This document shows positions 21,697 through 31,914 of a stretch of 64,000 nucleotides of DNA, in pieces. Under the pieces are notes generated by a model. It had not been told where the DNA came from. It did not search any database and saw only the letters and a program-made list of their open reading frames with translations. This DNA is from CAZZNY01 sp964655935 (GTDB lineage: Bacteria > Patescibacteriota > Gracilibacteria > BD1-5 > UBA2023), in assembly GCA_964655935.1 (NCBI GenBank), contig CAZZNY010000001.1, positions 372,001 to 436,000 of the forward strand. Reading direction: 5' to 3'. Position numbers and translations under genes: made by a program. How positions within the stretch are numbered: the first letter of the stretch is position 1; each line of letters begins with the position of its first letter.

Positions 21697-22710
21697 TTAA
21701 AACTCTAAATTCCTCATTTCTCCATTCTTCCCTGCTGCATCCGTCGCAATAATATTTCATTCTATTTTTTGGATTCCAACGATATCGTCATTAGTGGAGT
21801 ATACCACGTGCCTTTCGCGAGTCGCAATATCTTGGAGAATGAGTTTTGATGTTCCATCGGTCGGAAAATTCAAAAGACTCATCTTATCAGTACTTGTTTT
21901 CTTTAGAAGACCAAGAATTTTCCCCGGAGCGACGAGAATATAGTCATCATAGATTCCGTCTTTTTGTGTCGTACCATCCTTGAGATTCATAAGATATACT
22001 CCGTCACTTGCTCGGACGATATATTGATTCGCTAGGATTCATTTTTTTATATACTGAGATTCGGTAGAAAGAACAAGCTTCGTGTAGATTCCAGTCGAGA
22101 AATCGAGAAATCCGTTATTCTTTTCTCACTGAATCAGTAGGATTCATTCGGACGCATTCCAAACAACTTTTTTCACTCCGAGTCATGGAAGTTCGAGAAC
22201 TGGAGTTTTTGTTCCGTCAATATCATAGGTAAAAAGCGAGAAACCAGTTACAGTAGAATAAACATAGCCTTTCTTTTGAAATATTCCAACAAGATTCAAA
22301 CTTCCACTTTCTGTATCATTGGCAAGTGCAGCTTTGAGTTTGAGAAGCAATATTTTTTCTTGTTTATCAGTACTTTTTTCTTCGAGAATCACTTTTTTCT
22401 TCATTGCAAGAGAAAGAATCTTTTTCTCTCCACGCTGAAGTTTAAAGGATTCTATATCAGATTCAAATCACTCTTTTGAAGCGGTGACAGTCATATTTAC
22501 CGGGGGAACTCAATCAAAAATACAAGTCTCAGTACATGTCTGAGATGTTTCATACTTGAATTCTGTCGAAAGATTCACTTGAACTTCTGAAGCTCAAGTG
22601 ATAGTCACGACGATAGAGCCAACATTCGCGACAAAAAAGTACCAGTACGTACCGAAGATAGTGCCGAAAATAGCAAGAAGAATGAGGATAGAGAGAAGAC
22701 GATTGGACAT
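21697..22710 (-). CDS. Membrane-anchored PEGA-domain protein
   Basis: 337 aa. N-terminal transmembrane anchor (residues about 5-25, LLSILILLAIFGTIFGTYWYFF), then a PEGA-like domain (about 28-95; VTITGASEVQVNLS, IFDGVPPVNMTVTASKEGFES). A C-terminal region of repeated short strands (VYLMNLKDG, KILGLLKKTS, RHVVYSTND) suggests a beta-propeller. PEGA domains usually sit on the outer face of the membrane of cell-surface proteins. The DUF218-like gene follows after 30 bp, so the two may be co-transcribed. Confidence 0.7.
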
Positions 22711-22745
22711 AGTAGTTACAGGGTTACAAAGTTACATAGTTACAA
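22711..22745. repeat. 8-bp GTAAC tandem repeat, locus 4
   Basis: Reverse-strand units GTAACTAT, GTAACTTT, GTAACCCT just upstream of the PEGA-protein start. Confidence 0.7.
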
Positions 22746-22755
22746 AGAAAATAAA

Positions 22756-22912
22756 TGTCATCCCGGAATTTTCTGGATATCTTAAGTTTTTCGAAGCTGC
22801 TATAGATTTTCCAGAAAATATCCGGGATCTTCCTATTATTTACCAAACTTTAGAATAGATTTCAATACATTCATTATTCCAAAGGAAAATTCCTGCCTCC
22901 GCAGGAATGACG
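22756..22912. repeat. MITE/REP-like dispersed element, copy 3
   Basis: Starts TGTCATCCCGGAATTTTCTGG, with internal TTTTCCAGAAAATATCCGGGATC, and ends in the REP-like CCTGCCTCCGCAGGAATGACG. The 280-bp gap 22711-22991 holds only this and the GTAAC repeat. Confidence 0.75.
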
Positions 22913-22991
22913 TATCATTTTTTATTTTACAAAAAAAACAAAACAGATACACTAACAACCAAGATTATATTGAATAAATTTTTCAAAGCAA

Positions 22992-23681
22992 ATGCAGACG
23001 CAACTTCGTAGCATACTCGATCGATTCCTCACAGGAGACAATATCCAACCGATTCTTGTCAGCGATAATCTCGCCTGTGAGATTATCCGATCTCTAACAA
23101 AAGTAGCTATCACACATCTTGACGATCTTATCACTGAGGTGGTCGCCGGAGTCTATCTCTATTATACCGAGGACAAAACTTTTAAGATCGAATCCGTGCG
23201 TGATCTCGTCGAGAAAACTTCTATAAAACCAAGCGGAGATTTTCAGATATTCGTGATTCGAGACGTCGAGAAACTCTCACTCGCAGCAGCAAACGCTCTC
23301 CTAAAAACACTTGAAGATGTTCCTGAGCGAACATTATTCATCCTCACAACAAAAACGAAAGAAAATCTTCTTGAGACCATTCGTTCACGAGTATTGGTTT
23401 TCTGAGAAAATAGCGAAAGCTTTAATCTTCCGAGTGATCTCGGATTCGCACTTGATGAATATTTTCTCGGAAGTAAAAAAGAACTCGTCACTTTACTCTA
23501 CGAAAGTAAATACGAACGAGGTGAATATATCGCATTCATCGAAGCTCTTATCGTAAAAGCTCGCCAAGGAAAAATAACAAATCCCAACACAATAAAACTT
23601 CTAGAAAAATCGCTCCGAGATATCGCAAGCACGAATGCAAATGCGAGATGGATCGTGGATAATATTATATTTCAACTATAA
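22992..23681 (+). CDS. DNA polymerase III delta-prime-like protein
   Basis: 229-aa AAA+-type protein. The stretch GDFQIFVIRDVEKLSLAAANALLKTLEDVPERTLFILTTKTKENLLETIRSRV is the canonical clamp-loader signature: Walker B-like strand, NALLKTLEEP motif, sensor 1 and SRC-like SRV. No Walker A is present, as in HolB-type delta-prime subunits. It is shorter than E. coli HolB (about 330 aa), with a compact C-terminal collar. It should act in clamp loading at the replication fork. A bidirectional terminator separates it from the MscS gene. Confidence 0.82.
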
Positions 23682-23715
23682 ATAAATCCCCTGAAATTTC
23701 AGGGGATTTATTTAT
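23682..23715. terminator. Bidirectional terminator
   Basis: AAATAAATCCCCTGAAA / TTTCAGGGGATTTATTT inverted repeat between convergent genes, with A and T runs on both sides. Confidence 0.85.
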
Positions 23716-24542
23716 ATTCTCGCTTTTCTCGCCGCAGTATATATCGCCGCTCGAATCGCGGCTATATCTGAACCTGCTTCGACTTTTACTTGCACGAAAA
23801 TATTCGTAGAAAGTACTGTGATTTTATCAATTCTTGCAATAGATGAAATAATCGCATTTTTCTTCGCCTGTCGTTCGATCTCATTTTCGATACTATCAAG
23901 CACTCCTTCAGCTGTTTGTTTTTCCTGAGCGACTGCGACTTCGATAATCATCTCGATATTTTCAAAACGTTTTTCCGAAAGATTTTCGATGGTCTCAGAG
24001 ACAATGAGTTTATTCGGCATAAAAATCACCGAACCGTTTTTATCGATGAGTCGAGTCAATGTCAGAGTCACTTCTTCGACCGTACCTTCATATCCTTTTA
24101 CTTTGATAAGATCACCGATTTTGAAGCTTTTTGAAAATATAAGATTAATACTTCCGATAAGATTTGCGGCATAATCTTTTCCAGCAAAAGCAATCGCAAT
24201 ACCTGAAACTCCAGCACCAGCGATAAGTGCTGAAACATTCACTTTCAGAAGTGTCAGAATAAAGAAGATACCAACGAGCCAAAGTACGATTTTTACCACA
24301 TATCGAAGCAGTGGAAATACTTTTCGAGCAAGCCCATTCCCTTTCATAAGTCGAGCGAAGAATCGATCGAATAACACAGTCGTAAGAGAGCTCGCGACGA
24401 GAATAGAAAGAAATCCGAGAACTATGATAGCTATTTGATTTGCTATGGTCTGATATTCAGCAGGAACCGGAAGTGCAATAGCACCATATGTGTAAGCTGA
24501 TATTGCTATTATAAGAGCAATAGTGGAGATAATAAGATTCAT
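23712..24542 (-). CDS. MscS-type mechanosensitive channel
   Basis: 276-aa small-conductance channel protein. Three N-terminal transmembrane helices are followed by the pore-helix motif ALIAGAGVSGIAIAFAGKDYAANLIGSINL and the beta-domain RLIDKNGSVIFMPNKLIVSETIENLS. It should release solutes under hypo-osmotic stress in the cytoplasmic membrane. I start at MNLIISTIAL; the longer in-frame extension to 24704 translates intergenic repeat sequence (for example DSRLRGND) and is rejected. Minimal MscS length. Confidence 0.93.
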   Translation of the reverse strand: MNLIISTIALIIAISAYTYGAIALPVPAEYQTIANQIAIIVLGFLSILVASSLTTVLFDRFFARLMKGNGLARKVFPLLRYVVKIVLWLVGIFFILTLLKVNVSALIAGAGVSGIAIAFAGKDYAANLIGSINLIFSKSFKIGDLIKVKGYEGTVEEVTLTLTRLIDKNGSVIFMPNKLIVSETIENLSEKRFENIEMIIEVAVAQEKQTAEGVLDSIENEIERQAKKNAIISSIARIDKITVLSTNIFVQVKVEAGSDIAAIRAAIYTAARKARI

Positions 24543-24586
24543 GAGGAAATTATAAATTATAAATTTTGAATTATAAATTAGGTGTT

Positions 24587-24615
24587 TGTCATTCCCGCGA
24601 AGGCGGGAATCCAGG
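24587..24615. repeat. REP-like unit, copy 4
   Basis: TGTCATTCCCGCGAAGGCGG and following GAATCCAGG; the hairpin TTCCCGC/GCGGGAA matches the left part of the repeat at 53170. Confidence 0.75.
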
Positions 24616-24635
24616 ATAAAGAATCCTCCATTTTT

Positions 24636-24672
24636 AAACCTTGTAACTATGTAACCATGTAACTTTGTAACC
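24636..24672. repeat. 8-bp GTAAC tandem repeat, locus 5
   Basis: GTAACTAT GTAACCAT GTAACTTT GTAACC, four units in phase. Confidence 0.72.
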
Positions 24673-24710
24673 AACACAGTATAGGAAAAAAACTTTTTTT
24701 TCAAGAAAAT

Positions 24711-24738
24711 TTGATTTTTAATAAAATATCAATACATT
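24711..24738 (+). promoter_or_regulatory. Promoter candidate for tRNA-Lys
   Basis: TTGATT, 16-bp spacer, TACATT, about 90 bp before the mature tRNA 5' end. Confidence 0.35.
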
Positions 24739-24828
24739 ATGCAGGCTTAACAGCAGTTAGTTAGCACTTTAGAGCTTTAGGCTTTGGTTTCTAGAGACCA
24801 AAAGACTTATAAACTAAAAGACTAGTAT

Positions 24829-24904
24829 GGATTGGTAGCTCAGTTGGTAGAGCAACGCCCTCTTAAGGCGATGGTCCCGGGTTCAAATCCCGGCCGATCC
24901 ACCA
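24829..24904 (+). tRNA. tRNA-Lys (anticodon CUU)
   Basis: 76-nt cloverleaf: acceptor GGATTGG/CCGATCC with one T-G pair, D-arm GCTCAGTTGGTAGAGC, anticodon loop CTCTTAA with anticodon CTT, T-arm CCGGGTTCAAATCCCGG and an encoded CCA end. Anticodon reads AAG, lysine. Confidence 0.96.
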
Positions 24905-24915
24905 TGAAACAATAA

Positions 24916-24950
24916 AATAACCCCTCTTCAGAAATGAAGAGGGGTTATTT
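24916..24950. terminator. Terminator between tRNA-Lys and the convergent gene
   Basis: AATAACCCCTCTTCA / TGAAGAGGGGTTATT with a GAAA loop; works on either strand. Confidence 0.85.
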
Positions 24951-24956
24951 ATTTCA

Positions 24957-27092
24957 TTAAGCCGCTCGTCGTATTTGGTTAGCGATACTCTCATCATCCT
25001 CATCACCGAAGAGACTTGCTATTTTTTCTCGTTCTTCACGTCTCTGAAGCTCAAGGAGATCATTTACCATCATAAGTGATTCGATATTCCCCGCTTGCGC
25101 AAGCTTACTATGATGAATAAGTGAAGCCCCGACCACATCCGATAATTCTTCTGTTTTGAGTGTTTGAATAACCTCTGCGACCACTTTTCTTTTCACTCCA
25201 GTGGTAGTTTTGAGTCGCCCTTCTGCTTGTTTATTCTGCGCACTTGGAATGAATTTTTTAACATTTGATAGTACCTCTGGATCCGCATTTGGATCGACTT
25301 CGTCAAATCTTGAAGTATTAGGAAGTTTTATAGGTAACTGTTCGATTGTTTCAGAAGTTTCTGTAGTTTTTTTCGGAACAAGATCGATTACTTTCAGCTG
25401 ATTTGAAGGGAGTTTTGTCTCACTAGAACTAGCAACTGGATTCTGAAATTGTTTTTGTTCCAATGGAATAGTAATAATAGGAACAATAACTGGTTTAATA
25501 TTTATTGGAGCACTAACAATAGGATTATCCATTTTTGTTTCAATCCGAGGAATCATAGTACTAACCGCCACTTCATAACTCTTTTTGATAGCTTGTACAT
25601 AATTTCTTGTACTCATATTTCCATCAGAAATCTTTTTCAATTTTTGATAGAAAGTAGAGGCTGGATCCTCAGATTTAATGGATTTCTGAGCAACCTTCTT
25701 CACTCATACCGGACCCATGTGATGCATAGCAGCCAATACCTCAAGTGGCTGAACTCAAACTCTCATAATATCAGTCAACACTGGCTCACTTGTCATATAC
25801 TGAATATTTCCAAGTGTAAATTTTTTCATGGTTCTTTCCTGGAGTTTCGGATTCTTAGGAAAGTCTTTTATTTGTTGTGGGGTGAGACCCAGAGACTCGA
25901 GAGTCGAAGGAATAAATTGGAACCTTCCTGATGCTCCTATGCTATTGGTAATGTCATAGGAATTTCCACTTTCATTATGTCCGATCGCATGAAAATAATG
26001 ATCTAAATTACTTTTACAATCTTCAACTTTTTCGAGAACCTGATCTAGAGTGAAAAATGGTGAAAACACAGACTTTCCTTTTGGTTTTTTAGCTACTTCC
26101 AATTTTTTTACCACTTCTTTTTTCTCTTTTGAAACTAGAGACTTGGCAACAAGAGTCTCTTTAGGTTTTTTTGCTATTCCTGATCATTTTTGCGGTACGA
26201 ATTCTTTTTTTACTCTCAATTCGACCGTATTTGTTTCTTTTTTCTTTGGTGCGGCTTTTGGAGTTATTTCTTTTTTCTCAAGTTTTTTTGCTGTAGTTGT
26301 TTTTTCTAGTGATTGTTCTTTTCGAGTTTGATCTTTTGGTTTAGGAATTTGTACTAATTTTTCTACTGAAATTGGCGCTAGTTTTCTTGCAGATACTTCC
26401 GTTTTACTTACAGGAGCGGGGCGTTCTGCTACCACTTCCACTACTGCCTCACTGAAAGGAACTTGTTTTTTCGTTACTTTTTTTGTCTCCAAAGAAACCA
26501 CCGGTTTTTTTGACTGAGAAATCGGCGCTGCTTTTTGAGTTTTTGGTACGACAGGCAATACTGATTGTTCTGATCATTTTTTCTCCGACTTTTTTTGTCT
26601 TTTTAAAAATTCTGCATAATTCACAGCATCTTTATGATTCGCTATCCAAAAATATGCTTTATCTTTCTTTAGATCCGTACGATCATTCACGACCATTGTC
26701 CCATCTGTACCGACAAGCTTCCCTTCCCAATCTTTCGTATGAAAAGCTCGAAGTGTGAATTCGATGACTCATTCTCATTTTATTGCTACAACTGGTAAGT
26801 GTTTTGGTTTCAAAGAAATGCCTTCAGGTTGTTTTGCTTTCTCTTTTGGTAGTTGTTGAAGAGAGAGATTATTTGATTTTTTGGAGATATTTAAAGAAAG
26901 GTCTTTCTCAAGAATTACCGGAGAAGGAGAAGCTTGCGTATATGCAGGAGTAGCTACACTACTCGCTACCGTAATACCAAGCGTCGCAAAGACTTTCCCT
27001 GCAACACTTTTTATACTGGAAAGAACCCCTTTTGGTGCCACATTAGACTGATCAACATTCTCTTTGCGAGAAGAAAAAAGTGAGGAAAACAT
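24957..27092 (-). CDS. Large exported protein with transglycosylase-like domain
   Basis: 711 aa. N-terminus has a basic region and a hydrophobic segment ending TPAYTQA (residues about 28-52), a likely signal or anchor. Residues about 110-170 include FTLRAFHTKDWEGKLVGTDGTMVV. A long Lys/Pro/Val-rich linker (about 180-330) follows. Around residues 355-440 is a lysozyme/SLT-like domain: FHAIGHNESGNSYDITNSIGASGRFQFIPSTLESLG has the catalytic-type Glu in NESG and the GxxGxxQF motif. The C-terminus is acidic and helical. Likely remodels peptidoglycan. Four separate pieces in the standard code are one frame when UGA is Gly. Confidence 0.75.
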
Positions 27093-27209
27093 AGTATCAA
27101 TGTTTAGTGGATAGTATTTTTTTATTATGTCAATTTTTGAAATTATAAAAATATATGGTAATAAGTCAATCTATTGTCTTACAAATATATATTTCTCTCT
27201 TGTTTTGAT

Positions 27210-27237
27210 GTAAAAATCGAATACAATGCGGGCAATT
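27210..27237 (+). promoter_or_regulatory. Promoter candidate for the HXS/radical SAM operon
   Basis: TTGTTT, 16-bp spacer, TACAAT, 22 bp before the HxsD-like start. It is the only good match between the minus-strand gene start at 27092 and 27260. Confidence 0.45.
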
Positions 27238-27259
27238 ATTTTTTTATAGATATTATTCT

Positions 27260-27826
27260 ATGACGGAATTTCTAAAAAAAGAAGTAAAATGAAATTGTTT
27301 TGAACTCAGTATCGATGGAGCTATATTTGAGCCAATTATTGTCATGAAAGCAGCTTATATGTTTCTCGATCAAGGATATTTCTTTTTTAAAAAATGAGCT
27401 AATACGAGCATTATTCTTCAATTTACTCCGAAAGACGGTATTAAGACAAAACCGGAAACGATTATCTGAGATTATTCTGACGAACTTTTAAATGTATATC
27501 TTCGAGATAGACTCGAAAAGGAGAATAAAACTATTCGTGAGTTTATCGTTCAATCAGCCATTAATAACGCGATCGATCAAAAAAACTTTGTCTCTATCGA
27601 TACTAATAATGGGCAAAAATCAGGAAACCAAATCGATTTTGATAAAGATATCGATGATATACTTCGAGAAATCGAGAATGATCCAGATCTCAAAATCGAC
27701 GAAGCTGAGATAGCAAAAATTCTCAAGGAAATTGAAGAGGAAACACAATCAGAAATCAAAAATACAACCGTTTTAGATCCTAAAAAAGTAAAAGATGCTA
27801 AAAAACAATTTCAAGATCGAAAATAG
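27260..27826 (+). CDS. hxsD: HxsD-like protein of a His-Xaa-Ser system
   Basis: 188 aa. Residues about 10-105 follow the HxsD pattern: FELSIDGAIFEPIIVMKAAYMFLDQGYFFF (conserved Ala-Ala-Tyr helix), a central sheet, then DELLNVYLRDRLEKENKTIREFIVQSAI. HxsD accompanies the radical SAM maturases HxsB/HxsC and the repeat peptide HxsA; its job is unproven but may be substrate recognition. The last 80 residues form an extra acidic coiled-coil tail (DKDIDDILREIENDPD) not usual for the family. Reads into the next gene with a 32-bp overlap. Confidence 0.72.
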
Positions 27827-27995
27827 TCTCTATTCAAAAAAACTCATTCAATCGGCGATTGAGGATTTTTCTGATTTTTCGATATCTTTTGATGCTTGAA
27901 TATTATTGATAGAAGCGGATACTCCTGAAGAAATTCAAGAAATTTTCAATGAATTTATGAACTACGTGCTCTGAAAATACAATGAAACAATTTAA
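27795..27995 (+). CDS. Small HXS-associated protein
   Basis: 66-aa ORF overlapping the end of the HxsD-like gene in another frame and ending 24 bp before the HxsB-like ATG. Sequence YSKKLIQSAIEDFSDFSISF, then GILLIEADTPEEIQEIFNEF and MNYVLGKYNE: one strand-helix unit like a mini-domain. The overlap and the two UGA codons at glycine-like turn positions suggest it is real. I do not recognise the family; it may be a second peptide-binding partner in the HXS complex. Confidence 0.6.
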
Positions 27996-28018
27996 AACTA
28001 TTACCCTTCCATCAAAAT

Positions 28019-29509
28019 ATGTCCATTGACCTCAAAAAAATCCAAGCACTCAAAAACGATAAGATCGGTTATTTTCGGTTTAAAAAACTCGATTCTGAGA
28101 CTTATCTCATCACGAATGATATCGGAAAATATTCACATCTATCGGTTGCTGAATTCGAAAAATTTATCATTGGTAAGGAACTCGAAAAAGAAAAACAAAC
28201 AGAACTTATAAGTAAAAAATTTATAAAAGATGCATCATATACGGAAGATATGGTACGTCTTTTCGCGAAAAAAAATACTTTTCTTTCCTATGGTCCACAA
28301 CTTCATATTGTCGTTACTACTCTTCGATGTAATCATAAATGTCGTTATTGTCACGCAGCTGCAGCCCCTGAAAAAGCTAAGAATGTAGATATGACGCTAG
28401 AGACAGCAAAAAAAGTTCTTGATACTATTTTTTATACCTCTTCACAAGACGTTGTGATTGAATTCCAAGGCGGAGAATCTCTCTTAAATTGGGACGTGAC
28501 AAAATACTTTATCGAACAAGCACAAGTACGAGCACTTCATCTCAAAAAAACCCTTTCTCTACGACTCGTATCGAATCTCGTACTCATGAATGAAGAGCGA
28601 CTTTCCTATCTGCTCGATAATAATGTACAGATATGTACTTCTCTCGATGGAGATGAAGAAACTCATAATTTCAATCGCACATATACAAAAGGAAATTCTT
28701 TCAAAGAAGTGGTTTTCTGGATTAAAAGAATTAATGAAGAATATGAAAAAAGAGGATTTAAACAAAAAGTATGAGCTGTTTTGACTCCTACGAGAATGAC
28801 TATGTCTCGATATAAAGAGGCTATTGATACCTATGTAGAGTTGGGCCTAGATGCCATATTCCTTCGTCCATTAAATCCATACTGATTCGCGCTTGCTGAG
28901 CTCAAAAGCCTCGGATATACCTCCGAGGAATATGTTGATTTTTTTATAAAATCCCTCGAATATATCCTGGAACTAAACAGAAAAGGTGTATCGATATTCG
29001 AAGCGTCTTCCATGCTCTATCTTACTAAAATACTCACGGAAAACGATCCAAATTATATGGACGAACGAAGTCCTTGTGGTGCATGTATTTGACAAGTAGC
29101 TTATAATTATGATGGAAAAATCTATAGCTGTGATGAGGGGCGTATGATGGCTCGTATGGGAATAAATGATTTTAAAATGACCGATCTGAAAAATACCGCT
29201 GGAGAAACTTATGAAGCGATGATTTATTCGGACACTACAAAAGTTATGGTTCAAGCGTCAACCATAGATTGACTTCCATGATATAACGAAGATGTCTACA
29301 AGCCATATATCGGTGTTTGTCCCATCAATACATATAAAACTCGAGGAAATATCTATCCGAATTATGCCTTCGACGAAAGAAGAAAAATAAACTCAGCGAT
29401 TCTTGATTACTTATTTATGAGACTTAAAGAAGAGGAAAATAAAAAAATATTTGAAAAATGGCTCGGATTGGAATACAATCCAGTCGTTAGCCAATGTGAG
29501 GCATTTTAA
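28019..29509 (+). CDS. hxsB: HxsB-type radical SAM maturase
   Basis: 496 aa. Residues about 15-95 form the HxsB lead domain (YLITNDIGKYSHLSVAEFEKFI). The radical SAM motif TLRCNHKCRYCHAAA has C104, C108, C111 for the [4Fe-4S]-SAM cluster, followed by EFQGGESLLNW, STSLDG-like CTSLDGDEETHN, and FLRPLNPYGFA. The SPASM-like end has ERSPCGACIGQVAYNYDGKIYSCDEGRMMARMG and later Cys (VCPINTY, QCEAF). This motif order is specific for HxsB. It should modify the adjacent His-Xaa-Ser peptide. The start was chosen as the first ATG after the small gene; no Shine-Dalgarno visible. Confidence 0.88.
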
Positions 29510-29559
29510 TTCAGGCATAAAACAAATATTACAATTTTTTATTTCTTATCTATATTAGT

Positions 29560-29916
29560 ATGACTGAAACAAAAAAGAAGTTATTCCCGAAACTTCAGAA
29601 GAAGATTAAAGGATTTCTTACAGACGAAAGTGGTAAAATCAGTAAAAAAGATGCCCTCGGACTTGCTGCAGGTGCTATTTTGCTTGCGAGTGCGAATGAG
29701 GCTATGGCAGCAAATCCGGGAAATCCAGCACAATATACGTGGAGCACTGCATGAAATAATTCTTGTACAGCCAGCGCAACATCCTGACATGCAAGTGGAA
29801 TAGTTAACTGACATTATTCTGGCTACCCTAGTGCTACAGCAAACATTACTCATGGAAGTCATGGAAGTCATGGAAGTCATGGAAGTCATGGAAGTCACTG
29901 TAGTGGAATGTGTTAG
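29560..29916 (+). CDS. hxsA: HxsA-like His-Xaa-Ser repeat peptide, modification substrate
   Basis: 118 aa. Basic N-terminus with FLTDESGKISKKDALG, then a hydrophobic stretch GLAAGAILLASANEAMA resembling an export signal, then a Ser/Ala/Thr/Asn region. The C-terminus carries eight His-Xaa-Ser motifs: HAS, HYS, five consecutive HGS and HCS, before a Cys-ending tail (SGMC). This is the defining feature of HxsA, the presumed substrate of HxsB/HxsC. Four Gly before the HGS run are UGA, whereas the HGS run uses only GGA. Weak promoter-like TTACAA-N16-TATATT lies immediately upstream, so the peptide may also be transcribed independently. Confidence 0.85.
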
Positions 29917-29950
29917 ATAGTCTACAAATTTATTTATTTATAATGTTAAT

Positions 29951-30712
29951 ATGAATAAGAAATATGTCTGGCTTATTTTGTTTTCGCTAGTAATTTTATT
30001 GATTGGATATTACTTTGGCTCTCTTGGTAATCAAAATTCTTCAATAATAAACGAAAAAGACCAGTTTACATCAGCCAATACTCTTAATAAAGTTTTTTGA
30101 TCTAATTTTTCCCTTAAACAAGCACTAACTGAGCAAAATAGAACTAAAATTAATAAAGAAATACCAAAAGATGATCTTAATAATTTTTTATTAATGAATC
30201 AAAATATAAATAAGGTTATGTTCCCCGAAGAAAATATTCAATGTAATGTAAATACTTGAGCTCTTAAAGTTGCAAAACAATTATTTTCTATAGTTAATGC
30301 TTGAGATACAAAAAATTTGAGTTTTTTGTGAGATTATCAACAAAATGCCACAAATTTCATTCAGAAAAAAAATTCCTATAGTTGACCTACAGCTAAACTT
30401 TTTGAGCTAATGGAAAAATCTAATCAGTCTTTTTTGGATCTAGCCAAAGATTGAAAATACACACAATTATATAAGACTATAATCCAAATCGATAATGAAT
30501 ATCAATCTTCATCTAATGAAGATAAGACTTATTGAAACATGGATGTACTTATTCTTTTGTTTGCTCTCAGAAACAATACAGAAAGTTCCATCATATCCTC
30601 ATTGTTGAATCGATGTTATGACTACCCTAATGATAAATTCGATTATTCTAAATGAGAGAAAAGCATATTAAACTATTTTTATTCGACAAATACTAGTAGA
30701 TTGTCTAATTAA
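29951..30712 (+). CDS. Membrane-anchored hypothetical protein in the HXS locus
   Basis: 253 aa with one N-terminal transmembrane helix (residues about 5-22, VWLILFSLVILLIGYYFG) and an extracytoplasmic Asn/Lys/Gln-rich helical domain. Two to three scattered Cys (IQCNVNTG, RCYDYPN). No family recognised. It lies 34 bp after the HxsA-like peptide and 12 bp before the first array radical SAM enzyme, so it is in the same operon. It could be an exported partner or receptor of the modified peptide; that is a guess. Many UGA codons (about 9). Confidence 0.65.
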
Positions 30713-30724
30713 AAGTCTCAACAC

Positions 30725-31861
30725 ATGTATAGCCACGAGGACCTCAAATTAACTGTAAATAACGATTTCTTTTTATACATCATACCATTTTATCAATGCA
30801 ATTTACGATGCCAATATTGTTTTGTTCCTAAAGATATAACAGATATTATTTCAGATGACACTATTTCCCTTATTCCGGAATTTTTATCTAAGCATATAAC
30901 TTCTAAAAGGATACAAATAGGCATACTATGATGAGAACCTTTTGTAAATAAAAAAGTTTTATTTAGTATATTAAAGAAGTTAGCACTCAATATTGATCAT
31001 ACAAATTTTTCATTCTATATAAGTACAAACGGCATATTACTTGATCGAACCGTCTTAAAAGAGATTAAAAATATTAATGCACACATTGAGCTCGCTTTTA
31101 GTATTGATTGAGATATTGAGAATCTTTCTTACAATCGACTCGGAAAACAACGACTTATAGCAAAAAGAATTTTGCAGAATTACCACAATGCTGTCGAAAT
31201 ACTCGGGAGACAAAATGTATCAATAACACAAACCGTATCTCTCGATACGGTGAAAGATTTTGAAAAAGATTTAAAGTTTCTCGTATGACTCAATCCTTAT
31301 CTTATTCGTTATCGATTGGCAGTAGGGTCTTTGTGGACGCGAGAAAAAATAGAACAATATGTCGCATGAATGAAGAATCTGTACTTTAAATATATTATTG
31401 AGCGACAAAAAAAGGACACAAATAAATTACCAATCATCGAACAATTCGATCGACTTTATGAATTATCCCTGAAACCAGAATTTTTTCCTTGTTCAAAATG
31501 AGCCAATCTCACTCTTTTGCCGAATTGATATTTTGTACCTTGTTATTGATTTTTATCGGAGAGTGATCAAAAAACTCATAGATTTAATTACCCCATTGAA
31601 GACTTGGTAAAAAACAATACTCACACTGATGAATTTAGTCAATGGCGACTGGATGGTTATAATCTTTCAAATAATATAAATGAGAATGGTGAAAAAAAGA
31701 AAATATTTGCCAACTTCCAAAAATGTCTCAATGGTACGAATACTGAGGAGAATTTAAAGATAATTTATGATGCATTTGATTACAAACATCAACTTGAGAT
31801 AAAAATATGAAAATCCGCTTTCAGTATCATATCAAAATACAATCAACAGAAAACAATATAA
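30725..31861 (+). CDS. Radical SAM protein 1 of the array, SPASM-like
   Basis: 378 aa. CNLRCQYC (C25, C29, C32) binds the SAM cluster; ILGGEPFVN (both Gly by UGA UGA) is the SAM-binding GGEP. Later FSIDG and a C-terminal FFPCSKGANLTLLPNGYFVPCYGF are typical of SPASM/twitch auxiliary clusters in peptide-modifying enzymes. It lacks the P-x-C and CxxC-x5-C signature of the other array members and may be the one acting on the HxsA-like peptide with HxsB. An HxsC role is possible but not supported by sequence. C-terminal 80 residues are charged and helical. Confidence 0.85.
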
Positions 31862-31914
31862 AAATAGACTCATAACTATTTCATATTAAAATATATCTAA
31901 TACAAATATAGTCT

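Larger units (their letters stand above)
24543..24828. other. Intergenic region upstream of tRNA-Lys
   Basis: 286 bp with AATTATAAATT repeats, a REP-like unit (24587-24615), GTAAC repeats (24636-24672), a promoter and the near-palindrome TTTGGTTTCTAGAGACCAAA near 24783-24803. No gene. Confidence 0.6.

Noticed and set aside
23712..24704. Longer MscS start at 24704
   Set aside because: The extra N-terminus translates a dispersed repeat (SRLRGND) and AT-rich spacer; the ATG at 24542 starts in a normal hydrophobic helix.
24957..27092. Four separate ORFs on the minus strand
   Set aside because: All lie in the same frame, separated only by UGA; with UGA=Gly they are a single 711-aa protein.
29850..29895. 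Short direct repeats resembling a CRISPR array
   Set aside because: The 9-bp repeats lie in frame in the HxsA-like gene and encode HGS motifs; no spacers and no Cas genes.
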